The translations under genes were made by a program, and so were the position numbers. This document shows positions 7,647 to 16,873 of a DNA stretch of 64,000 nucleotides, in pieces. The notes below the pieces were generated by a model that worked only from the letters and a program-made list of their open reading frames with translations, did not search any database and had not been told where the DNA came from. Within the stretch, counting starts at the first letter, position 1; each line of letters begins with the position of its first letter. Source of the DNA: CAZAMB01 sp964486335 (lineage in GTDB: Bacteria; Planctomycetota; Phycisphaerae; UBA1845); contig CAZAMB010000006.1 in NCBI GenBank assembly GCA_964486335.1, positions 62,001 through 126,000 on the forward strand, given 5' to 3'.

Positions 7647-8789
7647 ATGAATCGAAAAGCTGCAATTCCTTTGGTCTTGGGACTGGTGATCGGACTCGTG
7701 GCGGTAAAGCTGGTATTGGATTCCGTCAAGCGGGCTCAAGGCGCAAATCAGGCGCAAGAGAAATTCACGATCGTTCAGGCGAAACTGGACATCGGTGCTT
7801 TCGAGGAAATCACACAGGAAATGGTCCAGCAGATTCAAATCAGCGATGCAGCGCTCGCTCCGCCGCAAGAGCGAATTTCCACGACGGAACTGGCCATCGG
7901 GCGCGTCACCGGCAAACCGATTCCACAGAATGCTCCGGTCCTCAATTCGATGCTTGCGCCCGAAGGAACAAAGGCGCGCATGGTGGGGCGCATTCCTGCC
8001 GGGTATCGGGCGGTTTCGGTCAAGATCGACGAAGTCACCGGCGTTGCCTATCAGATGCAGGCCGGTGACTGGGTGGATGTCATTGTCGTCATGGATCTTG
8101 ACATGGGCGCCCGCGGTAAAAAGGAAACCATTGCGGAGACGATTCTTCAGCATGTGCAGGTCGCGGCGGTCGGATATGGAACGGGCAACGATGCCGAGAC
8201 GTCCAAGGACTCCAAAGTCAAGCCGGCCAAGTCCGCCACGCTGCTGGTCAGGGAGGAAGATGTGCCGAAGCTGCACCTTGCCGCAACGCGCGGGAAAGTC
8301 ACGCTGGCGATGCGCGGTGACGACGACAAATTGAACGACAGCCTGCCCGTGGCGTACAGCAGCGAGATCGGTGCGCCCAACGCGCAACCCGCGCCCATGC
8401 CGGCTACGGCGTCCACGACCGGAATCGCCGCGGCGCCCGTTCCTCCGCCGGTCGAGGAAATGGAGGAAATGCCTCATACCATCTTCGTCTATCGCGGCTC
8501 CCCTGATGGCGGGCCGTCAACCATGAATGTCGAGCGTATTACATTCGAAGGTCCGAAATCGTCCAACATTCTGGAAGTCCAGGTTGGAAATCCGACGCGG
8601 GAATCGGGCATGATGACGCCGCAGCGCCACAGGCGGAACGCTGCCTCGGGCACGGCGGCACCGCAAGGCGGAAGTTACATCCAACCCAGTGCGTTGCCGG
8701 TTTCCGACAATGCACCGCCTGGATTCCCAAACAACGAGGATTATGACCGAACGGAAGATAACCCGAAGTCCCAGCCCGAAGGTGAATAG
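7647..8789 (+). CDS. cpaB: Flp pilus assembly protein CpaB/RcpC
   Basis: 380 residues from the ATG at 7647, preceded by AAAGGA at a 6-base spacing. The N-terminus is basic followed by one membrane segment (IPLVLGLVIGLVAVKLVL), then an SAF-type domain (FTIVQAKLDIGAFEEITQEMV; IGRVTGKPI) and the CpaB/RcpC core (VSVKIDEVTGVAYQMQAGDWVDVIV). A long Pro/Ala-rich C-terminal tail is low complexity. RcpC-type proteins act in the periplasm with the secretin and are needed for pilus export. The secretin gene follows 34 bp downstream. Confidence 0.92.
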   Translation: MNRKAAIPLVLGLVIGLVAVKLVLDSVKRAQGANQAQEKFTIVQAKLDIGAFEEITQEMVQQIQISDAALAPPQERISTTELAIGRVTGKPIPQNAPVLNSMLAPEGTKARMVGRIPAGYRAVSVKIDEVTGVAYQMQAGDWVDVIVVMDLDMGARGKKETIAETILQHVQVAAVGYGTGNDAETSKDSKVKPAKSATLLVREEDVPKLHLAATRGKVTLAMRGDDDKLNDSLPVAYSSEIGAPNAQPAPMPATASTTGIAAAPVPPPVEEMEEMPHTIFVYRGSPDGGPSTMNVERITFEGPKSSNILEVQVGNPTRESGMMTPQRHRRNAASGTAAPQGGSYIQPSALPVSDNAPPGFPNNEDYDRTEDNPKSQPEGE

Positions 8790-8823
8790 TCGCCGATTCC
8801 GGGCTACGAGGAGGACGCCTGAA

Positions 8824-10422
8824 ATGTTTCAAACTGTCAAGGAGGACCTCGGCACGCCGGGGTCGAAGCGGCATCGTCGAGGTTCCGCAAAGCAAGTGGC
8901 GCAGGCAGCGTGCGCGGCTTGGGCAACGACGATTCTGTTGGTCGCGAGTCCGATCAACGCGCAGGACAACAAGGACAAGGCCTTTCGAGCCACCGTTCTT
9001 GATGTCTCGGCCAATCATCAGCGAATCACGATTCCCATCAACCGGAGCGTGATCATCGAAACGACCGCAGAGGCCGAACGGGCCGATGTCGTCGCCCGGC
9101 AAATCGCCGACGTCCAAGTGGTCAGCCCGACGCGCATGCTCATCACGGGCACGTCGTTTGGAACAACGAACGTCATCCTGACCGGGCCCGGCGGCAAGGA
9201 AAACGTCATCGAAGTGGCGGTTGAGCTGGACTTGTCACAGCTCAATACAGCGATTCGGGAGATCGATCCGCAGTCCGACGCTCGAGCGACGTCGGTGCGC
9301 GGAAACATTCTCCTTGTCGGAACCGTGAGCAGCGCCGAGCGCGCTCGTCGCGTTGTCGAGCTGGCCGATCTCTTCATGCCCATGGCCGCACAGGGCGCGG
9401 CGACGACGCGAGTTCAGAACCATTTGGAAGTGGCCGGCGAACAGCAAGTCCTGCTGCGATGCGTCGTTGCCGAGGTGAGCCGCGCAGCGGCCAGAGAACT
9501 TGGAATCAACGGATTCCTGGCGGGTGAGAATTTCCGCGACGCGTTTCTCGTCAATCAGCTCGGCGGCATCAATCCAATCAACATGGGCGCGGCGGCCAGC
9601 GCGCCGATCACGCAAAACCTCCCGTTCTTCACCGACGAAAACGGGATCGTGCTGACGCAAAATCCGACGCTTTCCCTTGGTTTTCCGCGCGTTCAAACTC
9701 AGCTGTTTATCAGAGCCATGGCGGACAACCAGCTTCTGGCGGTACTCGCCGAGCCGAATCTTGTCGCGATCAGCGGTGAAACGGCGTCGTTCCTTGCCGG
9801 CGGTGAATTTCCCATTCCGGTTCCGCAAGGCAATCAACAGGTCACGATCCAGTTTCGCGAGTTCGGCGTTCGCCTGAACTTTACTCCGGTCGTTCGCGGT
9901 CACCAGCTCATCCGGTTGCGGGTTGCCCCGGAAGTTTCGGAGCTGGACTTTACGACATCGGTGCAAATTGAAGGTTTCGTTGTTCCCGGTCTGACGTCGC
10001 GGGCGACGGAAACGACGGTTGAACTCGGCAGCGGTCAGACGATCGCCATCGCCGGATTGCTCAATGAACAAATGAGGGGACTCTCAAGTCAGGTGCCCGG
10101 CATCGGAGATGTTCCCGTGCTTGGCGCGCTGTTCCGTTCCACGAATTATCGCCGATCGCTGACTGAACTCGTCGTGTTGGTGACGCCTGAAATCGTCGCT
10201 CCGCTGGACGCGCACCAGAAGGTCCGTCTGCCAAGCATTGAAGGAGTGCCGACCGACTTTCAATTGTACGGACTCGGACTTGTCGAAACTCCGCCCGGAG
10301 AACGTTGCGGCGGTAAGCCGTGTCGCGGCGTCATGACCGGCGATGGAACGATGCCATCGGAGCCCGACGAGCTATCCATGCACGGACCTTGGGGGCATGC
10401 CGGCGAAGACGTGGTGCGATAA
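8824..10422 (+). CDS. cpaC: Tad outer-membrane secretin CpaC/RcpA
   Basis: 532 residues from the ATG at 8824, which has GAGGAGG upstream. A long signal peptide ends near PINAQ. The order is the pilus-secretin N-terminal domain (VIIETTAEAERADVV), a BON-like segment (AIREIDPQSDARATSVRGNILLVG) and the C-terminal secretin domain (GETASFLAGGEFPIPVP and VPGIGDVPVLGALFRS, ending in ELVVLVTPEIV). It forms the outer-membrane ring through which the pilus passes. A strong terminator follows, so it closes the first Tad transcription unit. Confidence 0.94.
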   Translation: MFQTVKEDLGTPGSKRHRRGSAKQVAQAACAAWATTILLVASPINAQDNKDKAFRATVLDVSANHQRITIPINRSVIIETTAEAERADVVARQIADVQVVSPTRMLITGTSFGTTNVILTGPGGKENVIEVAVELDLSQLNTAIREIDPQSDARATSVRGNILLVGTVSSAERARRVVELADLFMPMAAQGAATTRVQNHLEVAGEQQVLLRCVVAEVSRAAARELGINGFLAGENFRDAFLVNQLGGINPINMGAAASAPITQNLPFFTDENGIVLTQNPTLSLGFPRVQTQLFIRAMADNQLLAVLAEPNLVAISGETASFLAGGEFPIPVPQGNQQVTIQFREFGVRLNFTPVVRGHQLIRLRVAPEVSELDFTTSVQIEGFVVPGLTSRATETTVELGSGQTIAIAGLLNEQMRGLSSQVPGIGDVPVLGALFRSTNYRRSLTELVVLVTPEIVAPLDAHQKVRLPSIEGVPTDFQLYGLGLVETPPGERCGGKPCRGVMTGDGTMPSEPDELSMHGPWGHAGEDVVR

Positions 10423-10469
10423 GCGCAAACCCCTGCCGCGCCGCCATAAAAGTACAACGCTGTCCGATC

Positions 10470-10501
10470 AACGACGCTCGAACGAGGGCGTCGTTTTTTT
10501 T
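10470..10501 (+). terminator. Rho-independent terminator after the secretin gene
   Basis: A perfect 8-bp stem, AACGACGC / GCGTCGTT (10470-10477 with 10488-10495), and a run of T up to 10501. It splits the Tad locus into pilin/secretin and motor halves. Confidence 0.9.
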
Positions 10502-10832
10502 CGGTCCGATCGGCCTACGGGCGATAAAAGTCGCTGCCGCGCGCCAATGTTGGTTCTGTTGTTAGAGCGCCCAGGCTGCTGGATATCCGATATTCAATCG
10601 GGATGGTTGTTGTCTGTTCGTCAAGGTCCTTGAATAGGGGCCTTGTTGAGCGCGTCGGTCGTTGTTTGAACCGGGGCAATCGCGGACAGCGCCATTTCGT
10701 CGCCGATTCGAGCCGCTTATTGGATGCCGCGCGGCGTATTGTCAGACGTGGCAATCGCGGTTGCGGAAGGGGATTTGCTTCGACTGTCGCCCGAAGTTGT
10801 GCGTACACGCGAGGTAAGAGCAAGATCGATTC
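10502..10832. other. Intergenic region before tadZ
   Basis: About 330 bp after the terminator with no credible ORF. It should hold the promoter of the tadZ-tadA-tadB-tadC unit, but I could not assign boxes with confidence. Confidence 0.4.
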
Positions 10833-12020
10833 ATGGCCCGCGATTTGAAATTCGTCATCTTCAATCGTGACGAACGATTCACGCCTGAACTGCGCGCCTT
10901 GCTCCTGAAACACGAAGGCGCCAAGATCATCGCCGAAGTCGACGAACCGGCCATGCTCGGTCAGGCCGTCGCCCAGTTCGCCCCGCACGTCCTGATGGCC
11001 AATCTCGACCCCGCACCGGAGCTGATTCTGCCCATGGTCGGCGAAATCGCGGCCGCCAACCGTGACGTCGCCGTGTTCGCGGCGTCGGAATCGTCGGAAG
11101 GTTCGCTGATCCTCAAGGCGATGCGCCTGGGCATCCGCGAGTTCCTGCCTCGACCCATCGACGGCAAGAATCTGGACGAAGCGATTGAAAAGGTCGCCAG
11201 TCAACGCACGGAAAAAACGGCGCACGGCCGGCTTATCACGGTGACCGGATCGGCCGGCGGCGTCGGCGCGACGACCGTGGCGACCAACCTGGCCGTCGAA
11301 CTCGGCGCGCATGCCCTCAATGGCGTCACGGTGGTGGATCTCGATTTTCGATTCGGACAGGTGGCCACGCTTCTCGACGTTGATCCGACGTACACGCTGG
11401 CCGACCTTTGCCAATCCGCCGAACAACTCGACACTTCGGTCGTGACGCGTGCCATGACCAAGCATCCTTCGGGCATTCACGTGCTCAGCCGTCCGCTACA
11501 ATTCGCCGAAGCCGACATCATCACGGCGGCCGCCTGCGTCGGCGTGCTGGCCACTCTGCTGCAAATGAACGACTACGTGGTTACGGATGGTCCGACGAGA
11601 TTCGACCAGAATTCTCATTCGGTGTTCGCGCTATCGGACGTCAATCTGCTCGTGGTACAGCTCGTCGTGCCCAGCGTCCGGAACGCGTTGCGCATTCTCG
11701 ACGGAATGCGCCAAGCCGGATACACGACAGATCGAACACGCCTTATCTGCAATCGAGCCGGGCGGGAATCGGGCCATTTATCCGTGCAGCACGTTAGCGA
11801 CACGCTCGGCCTCGAAGTCTTCGCGACAATACCGGACGATTGGGCAACGGTCAGCGGAGCAATCAACTTGGGAGAACCGCTGCGAAGCGCGGGTCCGAAA
11901 AGCAAGCCGCGCGCCGCGATCCAGGAAATTGCCCAACGATTGCACGCGCCAAGCGCCGACGCCGATGATAAGGACGAGCGCAAGAAGGGTCTGATCGGAC
12001 GAATCTTCGCCAACAGTTAG
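10833..12020 (+). CDS. tadZ: TadZ/CpaE-like pilus localisation ATPase
   Basis: 395 residues. Residues about 1-125 form a receiver-like domain (VIFNRDERFTPELRALL, FLPRPIDGKNL). Residues about 130-370 are a MinD/ParA-type ATPase with VTGSAGGVGATTVATNLA and VVDLDFRFG. The Walker-A-like loop lacks both the signature and the catalytic lysine positions, as happens in TadZ/CpaE proteins. TadZ recruits the Tad machine to its site, often a cell pole. It is the first gene of the second Tad unit, 105 bp ahead of tadA. Confidence 0.9.
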   Translation: MARDLKFVIFNRDERFTPELRALLLKHEGAKIIAEVDEPAMLGQAVAQFAPHVLMANLDPAPELILPMVGEIAAANRDVAVFAASESSEGSLILKAMRLGIREFLPRPIDGKNLDEAIEKVASQRTEKTAHGRLITVTGSAGGVGATTVATNLAVELGAHALNGVTVVDLDFRFGQVATLLDVDPTYTLADLCQSAEQLDTSVVTRAMTKHPSGIHVLSRPLQFAEADIITAAACVGVLATLLQMNDYVVTDGPTRFDQNSHSVFALSDVNLLVVQLVVPSVRNALRILDGMRQAGYTTDRTRLICNRAGRESGHLSVQHVSDTLGLEVFATIPDDWATVSGAINLGEPLRSAGPKSKPRAAIQEIAQRLHAPSADADDKDERKKGLIGRIFANS

Positions 12021-12125
12021 GTTCGCCTGCGGAATGGCTTTGTCCTGTCCGCGCCTGCGGGATCGGAAAGGAAGTAAGCGAACGACATCGGGAAGCCGGC
12101 GCTTCGCACAAGGGGGAATCACGGT

Positions 12126-13553
12126 ATGTTCGGTAAACGTCCCACGACCACCATCGCCGCGCCTGCGGCAACACCGCCTGCGCCGCTCAAGCCCGCAACT
12201 GCGCCGGCTAACAAAGCGCCATTGCCCGCGGCCTCCGGACCTGCAAAGCCAAGAGCCAACAAGGAAAAAGTCGAACAGTTTAACTCGCTCAAGATGCGGC
12301 TTCATCGAAAACTGATCGACAAACTCGACCTTGCCCGCATGGTCGGAGACGACGAGACACTTCGTGAGCAAGTAAAGGAACTGGTCTCCCAGCTTGCCGA
12401 CCAGGAAAACACGCTGCTCAATTTCAACGAGCGTCAGCGTCTCATCAATGAAGTGCTCGACGAAACTTTCGGACTCGGACCGCTTGAGGTCATCCTCGCC
12501 GACACGACCATCAGTGACATCCTCGTGAACGGTCCCAAGCAGGTCTATGTGGAGCGCCGCGGACGACTGGAACTGACCGAGGTCGAGTTCCGCGACAACG
12601 CCCATCTCATGCACGTGATTGACAAGATTGTCAGCGCCGTCGGACGCCGTTGCGATGAAACCTGCCCGCTCGTCGACGCCCGCCTCGCCGATGGCAGCCG
12701 CGTCAACGCCGTCATCCCTCCACTGGCCATTGACGGCGCCAGCATGTCGATTCGCCGCTTCGGCGCCGATCCGCTCAAGTGGGACGACTACATTAATTTC
12801 AAATCGGTGACGCCCGAAATACGCGACTTTCTGGAAGCCTGCGTCAAGGCGCACCTCAACATCATCGTACTCGGCGGCACCGGATCGGGAAAAACGACCC
12901 TGCTCAACAACTTGTCCAGCTTCATTCCCGATACTGACCGCATCGTCACCATCGAAGATGCCGCCGAACTCCAGCTTCGCCAGCCTCACGTCGTGCGGCT
13001 CGAAACCCGACCGGCCAACATCGAAGGCAAGGGTCGCATCGCCATCCGCGACCTGCTCATCAACAGCCTGCGTATGCGCCCGGACAGGATCGTCGTCGGT
13101 GAGTGCCGCGGCCCCGAAACGCTCGACATGCTTCAGGCCATGAATACCGGACACGACGGATCGCTTACGACCATTCACGCCAACAGCTCGCGCGATGCCG
13201 TTGCCCGCGTCGAGACCATGGTGATGATGGCTGGTTTTGACCTGCCCGTGAAAGCCATTCGGCAGCAGTTCGCCTCGGCGATCCACGTTCTCGTTCAGGC
13301 GCAAAGGCTTTCCGGCGGCGCCCGAAAACTTGTCAGCGTCACCGAAGTGACCGGGATGGAAGGCGACATCATCACCATGCAGGATATTTTTGCGTTCGAG
13401 CAAACCGGCGTTTCCGCGACCGGAAGAGCCAAGGGACAATTTATCTCCACGGGCATTCGTCCGTCGTTTCTTGATCGCCTGAAGACGTCGGGCTGCAATG
13501 TGGATCCATCGATTTTCCAACGCCGCGTGTTGCTGACGGATGACGGAGAATAA
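12126..13553 (+). CDS. tadA: Tad secretion ATPase TadA/CpaF
   Basis: A 475-residue hexameric motor ATPase. A Pro/Ala-rich N-terminal tail covers about the first 45 residues. The core has Walker A GGTGSGKT (250-257), an Asp box (IVTIEDAAEL), Walker B RIVVGECRG (about 321-329) and a His box NTGHDGSLTTIHANSS (about 340-355). It powers Flp pilus polymerisation from the cytoplasm. It lies upstream of the two platform proteins. The sequence is complete with no odd residues. Confidence 0.96.
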   Translation: MFGKRPTTTIAAPAATPPAPLKPATAPANKAPLPAASGPAKPRANKEKVEQFNSLKMRLHRKLIDKLDLARMVGDDETLREQVKELVSQLADQENTLLNFNERQRLINEVLDETFGLGPLEVILADTTISDILVNGPKQVYVERRGRLELTEVEFRDNAHLMHVIDKIVSAVGRRCDETCPLVDARLADGSRVNAVIPPLAIDGASMSIRRFGADPLKWDDYINFKSVTPEIRDFLEACVKAHLNIIVLGGTGSGKTTLLNNLSSFIPDTDRIVTIEDAAELQLRQPHVVRLETRPANIEGKGRIAIRDLLINSLRMRPDRIVVGECRGPETLDMLQAMNTGHDGSLTTIHANSSRDAVARVETMVMMAGFDLPVKAIRQQFASAIHVLVQAQRLSGGARKLVSVTEVTGMEGDIITMQDIFAFEQTGVSATGRAKGQFISTGIRPSFLDRLKTSGCNVDPSIFQRRVLLTDDGE

Positions 13554-13577
13554 AAAGACTGATTGGGGAATCGTGAA

Positions 13578-14582
13578 ATGAACCCATTGTCCACTCTATC
13601 ACTGCTGGCCGCCTCCAATCTGGTGGTCTACCTGCTGCCGATCGTCGGTTGCATGCTGCTCTTTTACGGCGTGTTCCAGGCAGTTGTCGAATCCAAATCC
13701 TCCAGCCAGAAAAGGGTGCAGGATCGACTGCGCGGCGAAAGCTCAAAACGCGATCAAATGGCCGCGAGCATTCTCCGTCGCGACGCGGTCGCCGAAGCGG
13801 GTGCGTCCATCGCCGATGCCTTGATGGGCAAGATGAGCGTCATACCCAAACTGCAAACCCAACTGAATCAAGCTGACCTCAATTGGTCGGCGTCACGCAC
13901 GCTGTTCAACCTCATATCAATCGGCATCGTTACGGGGTTGGGGCTTTGGGTGTTGCATATTGGCTGGCTGGCCGCCATCGCCTGCGGCGGCTGCATCATC
14001 ATTCTTCCGCTCGTCTGGATCAGCTTTCGCCGACGCCGGCGAATGACCAGGCTTTCCGGACAGCTGCCCGACGTGTTCGAGATGATGAGCCAGGCGTTGC
14101 GCGCCGGACACTCGCTTGCCGGTGCGACCCAGCTCGTCTACGAACAAATGCCGCCGCCCATCGCCACCGAGTTTGCACAGGTATATCACGAGCAGAACCT
14201 CGGCATTAAGATCGAAGACGCCCTGCAAGCCATGGCCGACCGCGTGGATTCTCTCGACGTCCGATTCTTCGTCACCGCCGTCATGATTCAGCGACAGACC
14301 GGCGGCGACTTGGCTGAAGTTCTTGAGAACATCAGCGGCGTGATCCGGGAGCGAATCGAACTCGCCGGTCTCGTACGCGGCTTGACGGCCGAGGGCCGAT
14401 TGTCCGGCTGGGTGCTGTTCGCATTGCCGGCGCTCGTCTTTTTCGCGTCAATGTATCTTAACCCCAATTATGCCCGGGTCCTGCTGGAGGAGCCCAGCGG
14501 ACAGATGATGCTTTTGCTTGCCGCCGGTATGCAGTTGATGGGCATCGCCATGATCCGCTGGATTGTCAATATCAAGGTTTGA
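13578..14582 (+). CDS. tadB: Tad platform protein TadB
   Basis: 334 residues from the ATG at 13578, chosen because GGGGAA lies 7 bases upstream; an ATG five codons earlier has no site. It has N-terminal membrane helices and a T2SSF (GspF-like) domain with QLPDVFEMMSQALRAGHSLAGATQ and RQTGGDLAEVLENISGVIRER, then two C-terminal helices. TadB sits in the inner membrane and couples the TadA motor to the growing pilus. It is 24 bp after tadA and 42 bp before tadC. Confidence 0.93.
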   Translation: MNPLSTLSLLAASNLVVYLLPIVGCMLLFYGVFQAVVESKSSSQKRVQDRLRGESSKRDQMAASILRRDAVAEAGASIADALMGKMSVIPKLQTQLNQADLNWSASRTLFNLISIGIVTGLGLWVLHIGWLAAIACGGCIIILPLVWISFRRRRRMTRLSGQLPDVFEMMSQALRAGHSLAGATQLVYEQMPPPIATEFAQVYHEQNLGIKIEDALQAMADRVDSLDVRFFVTAVMIQRQTGGDLAEVLENISGVIRERIELAGLVRGLTAEGRLSGWVLFALPALVFFASMYLNPNYARVLLEEPSGQMMLLLAAGMQLMGIAMIRWIVNIKV

Positions 14583-14624
14583 CGGGCCGAGCCGCAGCGC
14601 CGCCCCCTTGTCGGAGATGCGACC

Positions 14625-15575
14625 ATGACAACCTATTACATCATCGGCGCGCTGTTCGTCATGAGCATGATGCTCATTGTTTATTCGCTCTGGCCTAAAA
14701 AGGCCGATGAGGGTGACGTCGTCCGCCGACGCATGACCGGTCGCCGTGCGCAAAACTCGCTCGCCGATCTCCGCAAGCAGGCCAAGGAGTCCGTCGCCAA
14801 GCGCGTCCTTGAGACCGTTGCGCCGATCGCCATTCACCCGTCCATGAGAAGCGACGCCGCGGAAATGTCCAAGCTTCGCATGAAGCTCGCCTGCGCGGGA
14901 ATTCGCAGCGACACGGCGCCCACCGCATTCCTGGCCAGCAAGTCGGTCGTAGCTCTGCTTTTCGGGATTTCCGCGGTCGCCTACGTCTGGGCCAAGGGAT
15001 CGACACTGCCCAACGCCATCGGCGTCGTCACGCTCGGCATCGGACTGGGCTTTCTCGCACCCAATCTCTGGCTCGGATCGGCGATCTCCAAACGCAAGGA
15101 ACTCATCCGCAACGGTCTGCCGGATACGCTGGATATGCTCGTCATTTCCGTTGAGTCTGGACTTGGTCTCGACGCCGCCTTCCAGCGTGTCGGCGACGAA
15201 ATGAAGAAAGTCCATCCGGCCCTTTCCGAGGAACTTCAACTCGTTACGCTCGAGAGCCAAATGGGCATTCCCCGATCCGAGGCGTTGTCCAATCTCGCCG
15301 CCCGCTCCGGTCTCGACGAAATGCGATCCCTCGTGGCCATCATTAACCAGGCCGAACGATTTGGCACCAGCATCGCCCGCGCGCTTCGAAATCAATCCGA
15401 CGCGCTTCGCACCAAGCGCCGTCAGGCCGCCGAGGAGCGAGCGCAGAAGACAACGGTCAAGCTCATGGCTCCGCTGATTCTCTTCATTTTCCCGGCGATT
15501 CTGGTCGTTCTCGCCGGACCGGCCGCCCTGAAGATGATCGAGGCTTTGGGACGCAACCCCTCACTCGGCGGTTGA
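14625..15575 (+). CDS. tadC: Tad platform protein TadC
   Basis: 316 residues from an ATG with GGAGA upstream. A T2SSF domain is seen in the second half (GLPDTLDMLVISVESGLGLDAAFQRVGDEM in outline; NQAERFGTSIARALRNQSD), flanked by membrane helices. It pairs with TadB to form the inner-membrane platform. It is the last Tad gene in the window. No tadD (TPR lipoprotein) or tadG follows, so those must lie elsewhere or be absent. Confidence 0.93.
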   Translation: MTTYYIIGALFVMSMMLIVYSLWPKKADEGDVVRRRMTGRRAQNSLADLRKQAKESVAKRVLETVAPIAIHPSMRSDAAEMSKLRMKLACAGIRSDTAPTAFLASKSVVALLFGISAVAYVWAKGSTLPNAIGVVTLGIGLGFLAPNLWLGSAISKRKELIRNGLPDTLDMLVISVESGLGLDAAFQRVGDEMKKVHPALSEELQLVTLESQMGIPRSEALSNLAARSGLDEMRSLVAIINQAERFGTSIARALRNQSDALRTKRRQAAEERAQKTTVKLMAPLILFIFPAILVVLAGPAALKMIEALGRNPSLGG

Positions 15576-15867
15576 TGAACCGAGAGTCGGGTTTCGGACC
15601 AGCCCAGGGCGCAATGCCTCGCTGATTTCCAACCGTGGGCAATCCGCGGATCGCCAAGAACGTCTCTGTGTCTTGGGCGGTATGATAGCCGTTCGTCCGA
15701 GCTTCCTTGCGACCGCGCCAATGTTTTGAGTGCATTCTGTCATCGGTCATTCAAGACCAGCCGACCTCGATCACTTCATAACCAAGCACGCCTGGAAGGG
15801 TTCGTTGGGTAGGTTCTTTTGTCTCCCACGGCGAACCTCTTTGATACCGTTCGTCGCGAACTTGGGT
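15576..15867. other. Convergent intergenic region between tadC and hypB
   Basis: About 290 bp where two long operons converge. No gene is seen. GTTCG-TCG-CGAAC near 15850-15862 is a small hairpin without a convincing U-run. A terminator would be expected for both operons, but none stands out. Confidence 0.4.
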
Positions 15868-16527
15868 TCACCGCGCCGTCGCCGCGAGCGAAGCGAGGAT
15901 TTGCTCCGCAACGATCCGGAATGAAGCCGGGTCGTTGAGGGTGGTTTGGAGTATGGCCTTGGCTGGATCGATCGCTCGAATCGGTGCAACTGCCTTGTCG
16001 AGGTCGAAGTTGGTTGACGCCAATAAGTCCATTTTCGTGATGATGACCAAATCCGAAACTTTGAATAGATACGGATACTTCGCGGGCTTGTCGTCGCCTT
16101 CGGTGACGCTCAGGACGGCCGCGCGAACGTGCTCGCCCAGATCAAAGTTGGCCGGGCAGATCGGATTGCCGACGTTCTCGATCAGCAGGAGGTCGATGCC
16201 TTCCAGCGGAAGCCTCTTCATGCCCTCCTGCACGAGTGTGGCGGTCAAATGGCAGCCGCCCTCGGTGAGCAACTGCACGACAGGCACGCCGAGCGCGGCG
16301 ATTCGCTCCGAATCCTTGGTCGTGGCGAGATCGCCTTCGAGTACAGCCACGCGACGTTCGGCCGCAAGAAGCGGAACAATTCGTTCGAGCAGAGATGTTT
16401 TTCCGCAGCCCGCGCCGCCCATGATGTTGACGGCAAAGACGCCATGTTCATCGAGCGTACGACGGTTCTCGTGGGCTGCCTGATCGTTCTGCCGAAACAG
16501 GCTCTTCTTCAACACCTGAATGATCAT
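15868..16527 (-). CDS. hypB: Hydrogenase nickel-insertion GTPase HypB
   Basis: 219 residues. It has a P-loop GGAGCGKT (37-44), the metal-binding Cys92-His93 pair in EGGCHL, the ENVGNPICPANFDLGE block and the guanine-specificity motif TKMD. It lacks the N-terminal histidine-rich stretch and CxxCGC motif of some HypBs, so nickel storage is unlikely. With HypA it delivers nickel to the hydrogenase large subunit. Its first 80 bp overlap the end of hypA in another frame; the N-terminal NDQAAHENRRTLDEHG is family-conserved, so the overlap is real. Last gene of the hydrogenase operon. Confidence 0.95.
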   Translation of the reverse strand: MIIQVLKKSLFRQNDQAAHENRRTLDEHGVFAVNIMGGAGCGKTSLLERIVPLLAAERRVAVLEGDLATTKDSERIAALGVPVVQLLTEGGCHLTATLVQEGMKRLPLEGIDLLLIENVGNPICPANFDLGEHVRAAVLSVTEGDDKPAKYPYLFKVSDLVIITKMDLLASTNFDLDKAVAPIRAIDPAKAILQTTLNDPASFRIVAEQILASLAATAR

Positions 16528-16873
16528 CAGGAGACTCCACTTCGATCGAGATCAACTCCAACTCATCGCCACCTCGGAGACGAATGGACACGGACCCACA
16601 GGCCGGGCATTCAAAGCTCCAATCGGCGACTTCCGTGCGAATGCCGCATGCCCGACAGTGCAGGCCCATTCCGACTCGCTGAACGGTCAACTCCGCCGTT
16701 GCCGCCGTCGTATGGGAACGCGCGATCGCAAACGCGTCCTGCAAAAGGGATTCGTCCACTTGGCGCAGGAACCCGATGCGAACATTGATGCGCCGAACGC
16801 AGCTTGCACGCACGCGTTTGGCCTCTCCTTCTACCGCTTCGATTAACGATTGTACGATCGTCAGCTCGTGCAT
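16448..16873 (-). CDS. hypA: Hydrogenase nickel metallochaperone HypA
   Basis: 141 residues from the ATG at 16873, chosen because the family needs Met-His-Glu at the N-terminus (MHELTIVQSLIEAV) for nickel binding; upstream codons would bury it. The zinc site is C73xxC76 and C89xxC92. The conserved domain ends at about residue 113 (DELELISIEVE). The last 26 residues are an acidic/serine-rich tail encoded where the gene overlaps hypB by 80 bp. The start overlaps the protease gene by 13 bp. It passes nickel to HypB and the large subunit. Confidence 0.94.
   Translation of the reverse strand: MHELTIVQSLIEAVEGEAKRVRASCVRRINVRIGFLRQVDESLLQDAFAIARSHTTAATAELTVQRVGMGLHCRACGIRTEVADWSFECPACGSVSIRLRGGDELELISIEVESPDDHSGVEEEPVSAERSGSPREPSYAR

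Noticed and set aside
11778..13520. Minus-strand frame of 580 codons opposite tadA
   Set aside because: Low-complexity composition typical of G+C-rich antisense frames; the plus strand carries every TadA motif.
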